Part shown: positions 39,015 through 51,294 of the stretch, in pieces
Numbering within the stretch: position 1 is the stretch's first letter
How the letters are laid out: the number at the start of each line of letters is the position of its first letter
Made by a program: the position numbers and the translations under genes
Notes under the pieces: model-generated
Seen by the model: only the letters and a program-made list of their open reading frames with translations
Told to the model about the DNA's origin: nothing
Database searches by the model: none
Assembly (NCBI GenBank): GCA_028641055.1
Contig: CM054058.1
Span: 235,083,551-235,147,550 of the forward strand
Direction of reading: 5' to 3'
Length of the DNA: 64,000 bases
From: Alopecurus myosuroides
Lineage: Eukaryota > Streptophyta > Magnoliopsida > Poales > Poaceae

Positions 39015-39350
39015 CCCAGCCAGACGGACCGGATTATTCCGGCATTAAGGCCGGAATATCCGGGGGGCGGAGATTTGGGCCGGAATATTCCCCCAAATAT
39101 CCGGTGTGCCTTCTGCGAGCGGGCACGCTGGATATTTTGGGGAAGATTCTGGTTAATCTCGAACCCCGGAAATTTCCGGGTCTTAAGGACCGGAATATTC
39201 CGGGCCCCCGGATATTTGCTCCGGAAATTTCCGCCCAAATTTCCGGGGTGCCTTCTGTGAGCGGGCACCTTGGAAATGGGTGAAAATTTCTGAGGCAAAT
39301 GTCTGGAGGCCGGAATTTTCCGGGCCCTAGGCCGGAATTTCCGGGGTTCC
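39015..39350 (-). promoter_or_regulatory. SIRE-B internal promoter array of CCGGAA...TTCCGG palindromes
   Basis: Perfect copies include CCGGAAATTTCCGG (39166-39179) and CCGGAATATTCCGG (39190-39203), with several near copies. Two CTTCTGYGAGCGGGCAC words also match words in the U3 of the SIRE-B LTR. It is thus built from the same modules as the LTR promoter. Confidence 0.8.
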
Positions 39351-39715
39351 CATGCCTTCTGAGAATTTTGGTGGAAAATAAAACAAGAAGTGAGCCTCCA
39401 AAAACACGAACCAACGACGACGAACACACAAACACGAACAAAAACACAAAGAAAGCAAATACAAAGAGAAATGTTGGTGGCCGAAGCCACCGTGTTTGAG
39501 TGATACCAAGGAGTCGCGAAGATATATCTTGGACCCAAAAGTATGACTCACGTTTAGGCACAATAAGTCACACAATGACTAGATATGCATGACGCTTTGG
39601 TTGTTTTGCGCATGATACGTGGAGTGTTGGTTCATGAGTTGAACTACGCTCCGTCTATGTCCATGCCTACATCTAAACTTGATAGTACATATAATGAAGG
39701 TAGGTATGCAAGGGT

Positions 39716-41836
39716 TCAAGAGAAGTTGGGCGCATCGATAACATTTAGTTCATTCCTCAAACCCCTAAATCTTGGTTCATCAAGGGCCTTCGTGAAGATA
39801 TCTGCAAGTTGATCCTTGGTTGGCACATAGGAGAGGTCAATATCACCCTTCTCAACATGATCCCGAATGAAATGATGGTGTATCTCAATGTGTTTCGTCT
39901 TGGAGTGAAGAACGGGATTGTAGGCGATCTTGATGGCACTCTCATTGTCGCACAAGAGAGGAACTTTGTCAAAGTCGATGCCATAATCTCTCAATGTTTG
40001 CCGCATCCAAAGTAACTGAGCACAACAACTCGCCGCGGAGATGTATTCGGCTTCGGTGGTAGAGAGAGCAATGCAATTTTTCTTCTTGGAAGACCAACAT
40101 ACCAATGAGCGGCCAAGAAATTGACAACCTCCGGATGTAGATTTCCTATCCGTCTTCTCTCCCGCATAGTCCGCATCCGAATACCCAATGAGCTGAAAGC
40201 TTGAACCCTTGGGATACCAAAGACCGAAGTTTGGGGTATGAATTAAATATCGAAAGATGCGCTTAACCGCTTCAAAATGACTTTGTCTCGGAGAGGCTTG
40301 AAACCTTGCACATTTACCTAAGCTATACATAATATCGGGTCTAGATGCACAAAGGTAGAGCAAAGAGCCAATCATGGAACGGTATACCTTTTGATCTACC
40401 TCTTTACCATTCGGGTCGGGTTTCAAGTAAATAGTCGTGGACATGGGAGTCTTCATAGGTTTGGCATCATGCATGTTGAAGCGCTTGAGCATGTCTTGAG
40501 TATACTTGGCTTGCTTGATGAATGTGCCTTCGGGATGTTGCTTCATCTCAAAGCCAAGAAAATACTCTAACTCTCCCATCATAGACATCTCGAATTTATC
40601 CGTCATAAGCTTGCAAAACTCATCATTGAATGCGATGTTAGTAGAACCAAAGATGATATCATCCACATAGAGTTGGCATATGAACAAGTCACCTCCAACC
40701 CTTTTGGTGAAAAGGGTGGGATCGATTAAACCGACATTGAACCCACGATGTACTAAAAACTCTTTAAGGTGCTCGTACCACGCAAGTGGAGCTTGTTTAA
40801 GTCCATAGAGTGCTTTATCGAGTTTGTAGACGTGATCGGGGTGGTTGGGATCCTCGAAACCCGGAGGCTGCTTGACATAGACCAACTCGTGGATGGGACC
40901 ATTCAAAAATGCACTTTTAACATCCATTTGTTGCAATTTAAAGTTGTGATGAGAGGCATATGCAAGTAAGATGCGAATAGATTCAAGACGAGCTACGGGA
41001 GCGAATGTTTCACCGAAATCGACACATTCGACTTGAGAGAAGCCTTGAGCAACCAATCTAGCCTGGTTGCGAATGACGATGCCGTCCTTGTCTTGCTTGT
41101 TCTTGAAGATCCACTTGGTGCCGATGACGTTCTTGCAATCTTTGGGTCTTGGCACCAACTTCCACACCTTGTTACGCTCGAAGTTGTTGAGTTCTTCGTG
41201 CATAGCTTCAATCCAATCTTGATCTTCAAGAGCTTCATAGACCTTCTTTGGCTCAATGTGAGAGACGAAAGCATGAGCCTTGCTAAAACCCGCTAATTGC
41301 CTTCTTGTGATGACCCTTCCACGAACTTGTCCAAGAATCATTTCCTCCGTGTGACCGGCACGAGCAAGATTATCTAGCCTTCTCTTTGCCCTACAAGCTA
41401 GCATCTCCTCCAAAGTTTCCTTGGATAGCACTTGATCATCACCTTCATCATCGGAGCCTTGTCCACCTTGATTTTGTTCATCAACGGGAGGTGGATCCCT
41501 CATGTGTCAAGTTGTATCATCACCATGTGTATCTTGTTCTTGTCCTTCATTGTGAGCTTGGCCTTCATCATGAGCTTGGCCTTGATTGTTAGCTTGGCCT
41601 TGTGGTAAAACATGAGGGCTTGGTGCATCTTGTTGGGTAGCTTGAGTATCAATGGATGTAGTCAATGGCTCCACTTGAGTAGAGCATAGTCCTTCTCCCT
41701 CCGTCATCCGGTAACCCTCAATGGGGATTATTTCACCAATCCCCATTCTTCTTATGACGATGGGAGGAATTGCATCTCCTACAATTCCATGATCTATACG
41801 GCCCCCTTGGGACCCATTATCCTCATCAAACACCAC
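39716..41836 (-). pseudogene. SIRE-B reverse transcriptase and RNase H
   Basis: This runs from the linker (QGGRIDHGIVGDAIPP) through RT with NVIGTKWIFKNKQ, DVKSAFLNGPIHELVYV and YVDDIIFGST to RNase H with GYSDADYAG, SSKKKNCIALS and SKTKHIEIHHHF, ending at 39716. One TGA at 41507-41509 interrupts an otherwise complete 700-codon stretch. RNase H is intact, unlike in SIRE-A. RT plus RNase H converts element RNA to DNA. The link to integrase is broken by the Helitron at 41925. Confidence 0.9.
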
Positions 41837-41989
41837 GTCTATAGCTTCTTCAACTTGCCCGATGGACTTGTTGTAGACTCTATAGGCGTGAGCGTTCGTG
41901 GCATAACCAACAAAGACACCCTCATTAACCTAAGGCTTTAAGCCGGGAGACGAGCGACGATTCTCAGGCCATACACGCGTCGGGCTGCA

Positions 41990-43600
41990 GTTGCGTCGTG
42001 ACCTCGCTGGCCCCTCTAGGTTACCTCGCGTGCGTGGCACGGCTGGTGGGCGGTGGCAGTCCCGTCTCTCTCTTTCTCCCACTCTTCTATACCTGCATCT
42101 CTCATCCTCCTTGCGCTGGCCACGGTGGCGGCGGCGGAACTTCCGGCGGCGCAGGTGATGGGGAACGGCGAGTGGAGCCTAGGGCGTCATCCCCTCTCTA
42201 TCCCCTCTCTGCTTTGTCGCGGATCTCTCTCCCCTCTCCCCTAGCGGCGGCGGCGGTGGGGAATCCGGCGGCGCTGGTGACGGGGAACGACGAGGGAAGG
42301 CTAGGGCATCCCCCCTCCCCCTGGTCTCTTCCCTCTCTCCTTGGCCGCGCCTCTCTCTTCCCCTGGTCCCCCCCTCCCTTCTCAGTGGCTTTACTCCCCT
42401 TTCTTTACCATTGGTGGCGAGAACGGCGGCCGCTGGCAGCGTGGAACAACGAGAAGGTGGCGGCGGGGAACGTCGAGCAGAGCCATGTCCCTTTGTCTCT
42501 GGGGACTCCTCTCTCTCTCTGTGCTATGGATGCGAGATGCCCCCTCTCCTTTGTCTGCAAAAAATGTGTTCTTTGAATCGGATAAACAAGACGTCGGCTC
42601 GCACCAGAGGCATGTAAGCAATATTTCTCCTTCAATCGTTCATCTAGCTCTCCTTCAAGTAGATAGTATATGTGTTGCTCTTATCCTAGGCCAAATGAAT
42701 TAAATGCAGTTTTTGCTATCAGGTCACGGAGTGCTTTACCAGCTTGAGTGGTATAATATGTTTGTACCTGAATGATCATTCAATACTTATTTGCGGTTGT
42801 TGCTAGATATTTCAGCTGTTGTTTTGCCAACTTAACTGCAAGTCTGAAGTTCAAAAAGAAAAAAAAACCTTAGGTACTGCAAAGTGTGTAGTTGTCTTAC
42901 TGAATAAATTCGTTTGCAAACATGTCCTTGGAATTTATGTACCAGGTTCAATTCGTTTTCTGGCGCAAACAGTAGGTAGATTTTGGTTCAATTGTCTGCT
43001 GCTGTTTTGCTGTAACGCAGTTCAGTTTTCCGGCCGTATTGCTCAGTATTGTTGTTTTGCTGAACTTGCAATTCATATTCAGTACATAGTCTGTTTTGTT
43101 GAACTCAATGTCCATCTATTATGCTAAGCCTGTGGCAACCAGTAGCAAGCAGATCACTGCTGGTATCGAGGGGTCCGAGGGTGATCAGAGCTCGGACGGA
43201 AGGTGAAGAAGGGAGCATTGGAGGTCCGACGTATTCCACAGCAAGGACACTGAATTTGACGTGCCTTGGGTTAGCTAAACAAGGGCAACACATAGTGGTA
43301 CACCTACCCGCCGCCGCCGTGAGAACCTCCTGCCGCCACCCCGCACGAGCCTAGCCGGCGCCGCTGTGAGAGCCTCCTGCCGCCTCCCCGCACAAACCTG
43401 CCCCTTGGGCCTGGCCTCCGTTGTCGCCCTGCACGCGAGCCCACCTGTGGTGCACCCACCTGTCCCAACGAGAGTCATCCCTGCTACCCCGCCTGCCCGC
43501 TTCTGGCCACCAGCGATCGCCCCGTGTCATGCTACCCCGCTGTTTAGACTATTGATTTGGTTTGGTCCATCATCTCTAGATGATTTTTAGATGCCCTGCG
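41990..43600. other. GC-rich, gene-fragment-like cargo of the Helitron
   Basis: Two GC-rich blocks (about 42000-42600 and 43120-43540) with CGG/GGC runs and longer open frames stand out from the AT-rich remainder. This is the look of captured 5' exon or UTR sequence, as grass Helitrons often carry, but I recognise no protein and assign no source gene. Confidence 0.4.
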
Positions 43601-46600
43601 GATCAGCCATTTGACACGAAGGAGGCAAGAACAAACAATAACACTCTAGGCTTCGTTGATAGGCTGCAGCGCCATCAAAAAATCGATTAATCTTCTTCGA
43701 TAGCTAGCCTCAACCTATTTCTCTAAACCTACAACTTAAATACAATTGGCTATCTTTTAATTTAAATGATGGATGTTCTTCTAATTTTGCATTCAGGGTG
43801 AATTCCTTCTTGGCATTGCGTGGAGGTTAAATTTCAGTCCTTTGTTTCCTGTGCTTGGTGCTTGCTGCTAGCACCATGAGTATGCATGTTATGCTCGTAG
43901 ACTTGTAGGTATAATTAACTTCATCCTAGCTAACGACTATCCTTGTGTATTTATCCTATATAGAAACTAAATTCTTTGTGTTGCCCTGTTTACGTTTCAC
44001 TTATATGCTAACAATCTACAATGCTGCTAATTTGGAACTAAAATCTTAGCTATAGTTGCAGCTGTCTGTTTCACTATTATCTTAATATGTTTTCAAATGT
44101 TTAATTGCAGTCTCCATTTAGGGATTGTTTGTTTTACACTTGGAAACCATGCGATTCCTAGAATTAAAACGACTTTGTGTGAACGATGATTATTTTACAA
44201 TCAGTTACACAAACTTGTAACTGAATTCTTCATTCTGAAGGAGATCTGTGTTAGCTAGAACTGTTCTGTGCCAGCAATATAGTAGTCCATGTGATATACA
44301 GTACTTTCTTATAAATGATACCTTTTTCAGAGCAGCTCATATGTTAGTCTCCGGTGTTAAAATTTGATAGCTTACACGTTTGGAATGTGATGTCTATCTT
44401 CTCATTTCTTATCCAGTAATCCAATCTTATTTTTCTTGTTGTGATCATACCGTATTTGGGTGTCTTCAGACTAATCGCTTAAATTGGTGTTTCTTTGTGC
44501 AACATAATGCTTTTAATACAAGCGAATGGAGAGTTGTAGGAAGGTTTTGTATATGGTAAGGAGTCAGAGAAGATTGTGTTGTTGAACGGAGAAACAACAA
44601 TTTAAATTCACAATGTGTTGATATATCTTAGTACTGGACCACCGTCTCTCATATTTGAAATTATTGATGATGCCTAGATGACAGTGGAAAGGTGTACGAG
44701 GATGCATCATTAACAATAAATAGGTAAACGAAATCTTCAATTTTGTTTGTTTGCATCGTATATATGACAATTGGACATAATATGTGCAGGTCTGACTTAG
44801 TTTTTCGTAGAGGACATGGGCATCCTCTTCATAATACCCAAGGACACAACTGCCAACTTGACAAAGATTATTCATTGGCTTGGTTTAGAAGGTAAGAGAA
44901 AAGATATATTGTGGAGAATAAGTGAGGAGAACCTTCTGTAGAATAGTTTTATTTTACCAGGTTTGTGCACATATACATGTTTTTGCACAACTTTTATACT
45001 ACTATTTATTACACACACAACCTTTTTTCAAATCCAGAAAAAAAAATTGTGAGCATGCTTCTATGTTAGTGTGTAAGCTATGTACTTACTATTCATCACC
45101 GCGAGATTGGTACTATTGACCTTGCCATTTTATATCAAAATGGGTACTGCTATTAGGTTGTTAACGAAAGGTTGATGTATCAGGAATGTGTATCAATTTG
45201 AATGGAAAATTTACTATATTGATATAACAATTAATCTAGATAAGTTTATATGAGTCGATAAAACTTGCATGTGCACGTGCACCATTACTATATTTGCAAA
45301 TCAGCTTGTTGGTAGCAGGATTCAGTTGCAATTAATGTCCAAGGAATCATATTATGTTCTCTGTTTTTAACATGTTTTATGGTTTTCTTACGAATACAGT
45401 GTTCCCCCCAATAGTTGTAAAGCCATATTTGCAAATCAGCTTGTTGGTAGCAGGATTCAGTTGCAATTAATGTCCAAGGAATCATATTATCTTCTCTGTT
45501 TTTAACATGTTTTATGGTTTTCTTACGAATACAGTGTTCCCCCCAGTAGTTGTAAAGCCATGCAAAATAGCATATTAATATGTCTATCTGTCTGTCATAT
45601 AGCATAAGGAACTCTCAAAAGAATTAATGAAGTCTAATTTTTTTTCCTTTCCACTTGCAGTTTAACTAGCCTTAGTTTTTGCACAGATTACTTTCATTTT
45701 CTCCTCGGTACGCGTCCATGTGGGAGGGGAACATAGAAGGGAATGGCCCACGACGATGCCATCCTTCCCCACACAGAGCGCAATGCAGGGTAAGGAAGCA
45801 ACAGAAGGGAAATAGCAGGGATCTGATAGCTGCAGTCATCGTGATCACCCCATTCCTGAATTTTGTGTGTGTTTTTTGGGTAATTTCTATTTATGGGAAA
45901 GGGGTTTTCCTATGATACTAAGAGTTTAAAGTTGTGGATTTGACCATTGAATCAGATATTCTCTTTTTATCTTTCATTGGACACGTAGTTGAATTTTTTG
46001 TTATGGACCTACTAGGATCATGGCCTTTGTTCCCACACACCTGATATCAGTTATAGGTGCTTCTACCCTTGGCTTTCCATACAGGACTCTGCATAATAAC
46101 TAACATGGGTGCAAGTAAGACAATATTAACTGTAGTTTTGTACTTTTGTTTTACTTTGTAACTTAGATACTACAAGTGTCTTCCCTATGTTATTAGTTGA
46201 CCCACCTAGAGCACATAAGGAAATATTGGACCCTGCATTTAATCCCGAACCGAAGATAACAGTCGCTATAGCTTATGGATCATTGGTTTCACATTCATGT
46301 ACTTATGATTTGCTCGATACTACCCACTGTATAATTATCTGGGTCCTACCAAGGGTTTAAGTATGGAATGCAAACCATCACATCTTGGTGTGTGAAATCA
46401 AAACTTATAATCAAACTTGGAACTGTTTTTAAGTTTGGTATTTTTTCAGGATACTCTGTATTATTGGATGAATCAGTTGGAGTTAGAAAGGTAACCTGTT
46501 TAACTTATTTTTTTGTGCCCCTAGAATTTATTCGTTATTGTTGTATTTTTCTTCATTTTATTTTCTCAAATAAACGCTCTCTGATATCTCAACCCCATGA

Positions 46601-48420
46601 AAACTATCATTTTTAAACTTACAAGAATGTAAGCCGCCATTATTGATTTACAATTTGCATCCAAACTTCTGAAGTTTCTTACCACGTGATCTATGGGACA
46701 TAAGAGATGTATGGTTTACAGGTCACACATGAGGTGGCCAAATGATCAAGGATCTAGAGAAATATTGAGAGAGAAAACTATGAATGGGGGAACTGTAAAC
46801 TCTATCAGGAGATTCTATAGTGTAACCATTCTTGAACATACGACACATATTTTTAGTGTTTTTCCTTGCTATATATATACTTTCCTGGCCATTTTCACAT
46901 TAGTGGGCAATAGTTCAAAAACTTGCATATTATTTTAGTAGCGGTCTTCATTTGAAGGAATTACGTTGTTTGTGCAGGGAAGAAGCACATATCCTGGTGC
47001 AGCCCCCATTGTACATTGACTTGAAAATTACAAACCACACGTCGTCATCAATTCTCGGGTTGCTGATGTTGTACTTTTTTCAGCACCTATGGTATGCCTT
47101 CCATGGCTTTTCAAATGGTTACCAATATTTTCATAACATAAATTCATTGTTTCAACATATGAGTTCTGGAATATTTAGTAAGTCATGGTATGAGGACATG
47201 GACCTTAAGATTCATTTCACGTGGCTTTAGTTATGTTTTTCTTCTCTTGAACGCTTAAAATATGTAATCTGAAAATGATATTTTCATGTCATAACTATTT
47301 AGTTAACGTTCTGTCCATCTGCCTTCGAATATGAAGGTTTACCAATTGGGTTCTAATCGGAACGAAGGAGTTGGCACACGGGACATTAGCTAGCCATATT
47401 TTTGAATGTGGTTGTCAACTTACCGGAAGATATTTCACGCACCCCATACATCTCTTGTTCTTTGAAAAGCAATAAACGTGTATTTTTACTTCATGCATGA
47501 TTCATGTTACCTTTATGTTCTACTTCTGGTATTGTAAAGAACAGGACATGCATATCGGGATATTTCTTTGGAGCGGCTTCTAGAATTATCTATTCTATGT
47601 GCTGAAGTTAGTTATAAAGGAAGATGTTTGTGTTGGGAGGCGGAGGTCTTCTGAGCTATAGCACCTGTGCAGAGCAGCTTCTATATGAAGTTAGGGATCC
47701 TACAAACTGCATAATTCCTGATCTGGAGAGGTCATATGACATATCCATTATATGTAGTTTCTTGTCTCAATATTGGTCATATTTAAGAGCAAATTGTAGA
47801 TTTCAGCTATGTGCAGTTCCATCAAATATCAATGTAAAGGAGCAAAACTATCAATCCCTTGTCGGCCTGAGAAACCCCTCGAATTGTTTCCTAATGGATG
47901 TTTTCCTTGGTAACAACAGAAATTGTACTAAATTCAAGTTTTCCTTCAGTGTTCTTCGGAGTAAAAGTATTTAGTACCTAGCATTAGTGTTTCGTATAGT
48001 TGGGTATTTAGTGTTTACCCTGTTCCATGCTATCTTACTGGTACTGTAAAAAATTACTATGTAAATGTTTTAATGTGTCGGCTGGCTATATTGTTGCCTA
48101 ATCAAACATTTTTCGAGTAATTTTCCTAACGCTTGTGTTTCTCAAATAGAATCTGATAGAATCGAACGGTAGTCTTCTTGATTTGAAGAAAGGTCCTTCA
48201 ATTATAGTCCATTCAGATATTTTTCGTCAAGAGGCTCATATTCAGCTCAGAACATGTTGACAAAACTCCATGCAGACAACATTAAAGCTCCACGAAAATA
48301 ACTGTCCTACTAAGCGCCACGTAAAAAGACCATCTGATAACGACTGACAGCATGTTATGATCAACACAGAACGCCGAAGCACACATTGCTCTGACTATGG
48401 TATCAGAGACAATAGATAGA
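43600..48420. other. AT-rich interior of the Helitron, no gene recognised
   Basis: There is no frame with recognisable domains. It has an intron-like base composition with scattered short frames. A 135-bp tandem duplication lies at 45291-45560. Nothing else can be supported. Confidence 0.5.
45291..45560. repeat. 135-bp tandem duplication in the Helitron
   Basis: Two adjacent copies starting TATTTGCAAATCAGCTTGTT (45291 and 45426) differ by only a few bases over 135 bp, so the duplication is recent. Confidence 0.92.
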
Positions 48421-48450
48421 CGGCGCGGCAAAGCGCGCTACTCCGTCTAG
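48416..48450 (+). other. Helitron 3' terminus: hairpin and CTAG
   Basis: GCGCG/CGCGC arms with a short loop lie about 12 bp before the terminal CTAG. An outer pair (TAGACGG and CCGTCTA) frames them. This matches the known Helitron 3' structure. Confidence 0.8.
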
Positions 48451-49401
48451 TAAGATTTAGTCTAGAACTTTGACAAGCGTTTTCCTCTCTTGCGAATGAA
48501 GCACTTGCATCCAAAGACCTTGAAGTATGATACATCCGGCTTCTTGCCCGTGAGAATCTCATAAGGGGTCTTGTTCAAGATCTTGCGGAGATACAATCGG
48601 TTGCTAGCGTGACAAGCGGTGGAGACGGCCTCGGCCCAAAAATTATAAGGAGAAGAGAACTCCGCAATCATGGTTCGAGCCGCATCCATAAGAGTCCGAT
48701 TCTTTCTCTCCGCCACACCATTTTGTTGAGGGGTGTAGGGAGTGGAATATTGATGAGCAATTTCTTCCTCGCTAAGAAATCCCTCCACGGTGTAGTTCTT
48801 GAACTCAGAGCCTTTATCACTTCGGATAGCCATGATGCTTGTATTATGTTGGCGCTCCACCAAAGTGATGAACTCGATGACCCGCTTTTGAGTCTCACTC
48901 TTCCTCTTGAAGAAGTACACCCAACAATATCGTGAATAGTCATCCACAATCACCAAGCAATACTTCTTGCCTCCAAGACTATCATATGATAGAGGACCAA
49001 AGAGGTCCAAGTGAATGAGCTCGAGGATTCTTGAGCCCTAGGTGGTGATGTTTGTCTTGGTTGGGTGAGCTTCTCCATGTTGTTTTCCAAGAACGCAAGA
49101 GCTACACACACGATCTTTGGCAAACTTAGCATTTGTTAGTCCTAGAACATGATTGCCACTTTGTAGGTCATGCAAAATCCTCATATTGGTATGGGCTAAC
49201 CGGCGATGCCATAGCCAACCCACGTCAACTTTAGCCATTAGGCATGTCGCAGCACACGTGTCTCCTTTAGAGAAGTACACTACATACATGCCGTTCTCGA
49301 CATGCCCAACAAAGGCTACTTTAAGAGTCGTTTCCCAAGTGACAATCACATTCTCTTTATTAAAGAACGAGGTAAAACCACTTTTAGCAAGTTGAAGAAC
49401 C
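48451..49401 (-). pseudogene. SIRE-B integrase region
   Basis: The minus strand has the pre-integrase HHCC (WHRRLAHTNMRILHD and CSSCVLGKQHG), then the core with MDLFGPLSYDSLGGKKYC, AIRSDKGSEFKN and NGVAERKNRTL. In the second catalytic motif Asn of DNG is Lys (SDKGSEF); the Asp itself is kept. Stops lie at 49036-49038 and 49399-49401. The sequence stops at RLSKF because the Helitron inserted there, and the continuation is at 41924 and leftward. Confidence 0.88.
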
Positions 49402-51242
49402 TATATGAGATTATAGCCAAGGGACTCAACAAGAAGAACATTCTCAATTGACAAGTCATTTGAGATTTCTACCTTGCCTCGTCCCAATACCTTTAGTTCG
49501 GAGTTATCACCAATAGTGACGCAATTGAGATGAGGTAATGGAGGAAGTAGATCACTCATTGCGTCATTGCTTCCGGTCATATGTTGGGATGCACCACTAT
49601 CCACCGTCCATTTGCTCGAACCAGAAGCACTCCCCGAAGTGGCTTTTGCCATAAGACATGTAGGTCGGGTAGCCACAATCTCATCGGGGGATTCAAATAG
49701 AGAAATCGATGAAGATGACGCGGTGGCAACGACGACGTGGGCCACTCCCACAACTTCATCTTCTCCTTCATCTCCGGAGATATAGGTTTCTAGAACCGCC
49801 CCTTCTTGAACGTAGAGAGCCCTTGGCACTCTTCTAGCGAAGTTCTTGTTTTGTGGAGCCTTGACCTTGTTTTTGCGAACAAGCTTGCCTTCATTTTCTT
49901 CTCTTGGCTCAAAGGGGCACTCCTTCACGAAATGGTTTGCGCTACCACAGTTGTAACATGTCCTTAGGCGCTCCCCCTTCTTCTTGTAGCTCTTGTTTCG
50001 TGGAGGTCTTGGAGAGCCGGCCTTGTGAGCTTCCCATCTCTTCCAATATCCATGCATAGCGAGAGCAATGCACTTGTGAGCTCCCGTATAGGTGTCTTCA
50101 TAGTCTTCTTCATCATCATATTCTTCTTCACTTTCATCAACTCGAGCCATTGCCTTTGACTTCAATGCGAGGTTGGGAGACTTTCCCATCCCTCTAGAGC
50201 GAGCTAGAGCATCATCCGCACTCTTGTGTGATAGAGAGATGGCGATGAACTCACTAAGAACACCAATGGAGTTGAGAGTGTTGTAGTCCGCTCTTGTCCG
50301 AATACTAGTGGAGAGATTCTTCTCAAAGGGTGTGATGGCCTTGACAAATTTCCTCTTTATCCACTCATCAGAGATCTCTTCCTTTCCAAAGTCTCTCAAT
50401 TGGTTGGCGACAGTGACAACTCTTCTATAGAGCTCTTCGGGAGTCTCATACTCTTGCATGACGAAGTTCTCGGAGTTGTCAATGGCCACATCATACTTGG
50501 AAGATTGAATGCTAGCATTTCCTTGAAACAAGGTGTCAAGTTTGTCCCAAGCTTCCTTGGCGGTCTTGCAACCACGAATGTGAGTGAGATGCTCCCTTGG
50601 GAGAGCCTTCTGGATAATAATGAGAGCAGTTTTGTTGAGTTGAGATTCCACATCCTCCCTTGGAGTCAAGTTGCTCGGGTCATGCGGATGAAATCCATCA
50701 ATCACACTCCTCCACAATGCGGTGCACGGTCCAGAAATATGGGACTCCATTTCAAACTTTTAAGAAGAGAATTAGTTAGTGTTAAGCATGGGAGGAAGTC
50801 CAACATTAAGAATGTGTGGCATGGAAACAATTGGGTGAATGGTGTCATAATTTTGAGGAGGTGGGACTTGTGCGTGGACCCCGGAACCATTAGTCGTTTG
50901 AGACTTGGAGCCACCAGAACTCTCCTTTGCGTTGGCTTTAGCCTTTTGTGTGGCTTTAGCCTTAGCTTTGGCAATGTTCTCCTCGATTTGGGAATCGTCA
51001 GGAATCGTCTCCTCTTCCGAACTATCCTCATCGGTGACATGGGGAGAGTTCGATGGCCCCTTAGGTTTACCCATCATGTTCTCCAACATCTTCTTGATGG
51101 AGGAAACCTCCGAACCTACACTAGAGCTAACCTTGGACAATTGGGTTTGGATAGTACAAATCGTTGTCTCTAGGTTAGCTATAGTGTCGGCCATTTTGGA
51201 GAGCTCCTCCTTAGAATATTTGGGATCATCTCCGTTGACCAT
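49402..51242 (-). pseudogene. SIRE-B gag and protease active site
   Basis: The start MVNGDD lies at 51240-51242, 41 bp after the PBS. The N-terminal part has a short coiled coil (TIANLETTICTIQTQL) and a Lys/Ala-rich tail. Two TAA codons (50772-50774 and 50760-50762) interrupt it before FEMESHISG. Then follow the Copia gag core (SVIDGFHPHDPSN, ELYRRVVTVANQLRDFGKEE), an intact CCHC knuckle CYNCGSANHFVKEC and the protease site DSGASQHMTG. Relative to SIRE-A, about 1 kb of coiled-coil sequence between knuckle and protease is missing without loss of frame. Confidence 0.88.
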
Positions 51243-51282
51243 GATACTCTTAGGCGGTTAAGCCCGATAAAAGAGCCGAGGC

Positions 51283-51294
51283 TCTGATACCAAT
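51283..51294 (-). other. SIRE-B primer-binding site (initiator tRNA-Met)
   Basis: The minus strand after the 5' LTR reads ATTGGTATCAGAGCC, which contains TGGTATCAGAGC, the standard Copia PBS complementary to the initiator tRNA-Met 3' end. Confidence 0.95.

Larger units (their letters stand above)
41925..48450 (+). mobile_element. Non-autonomous Helitron inserted in SIRE-B integrase
   Basis: The 6.5-kb insert lies exactly between A (41924) and T (48451) with no target duplication. Its right end is CTAG preceded by a GC-rich hairpin. The uninterrupted target CTCATAAGATTT is seen on the other strand in SIRE-A (27270-27290). These are Helitron hallmarks. The left end reads TTAACC, not the usual TC, so that terminus may have mutated. 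No Rep/helicase reading frame is present. The left 1.7 kb is GC-rich and gene-fragment-like, the rest AT-rich. Confidence 0.8.

Noticed and set aside
42240..42580. Captured host gene exon in the Helitron
   Set aside because: The region is GC-rich with open frames in several phases, but no frame is clearly favoured and no protein is recognised, so only 'gene-fragment-like' is kept.
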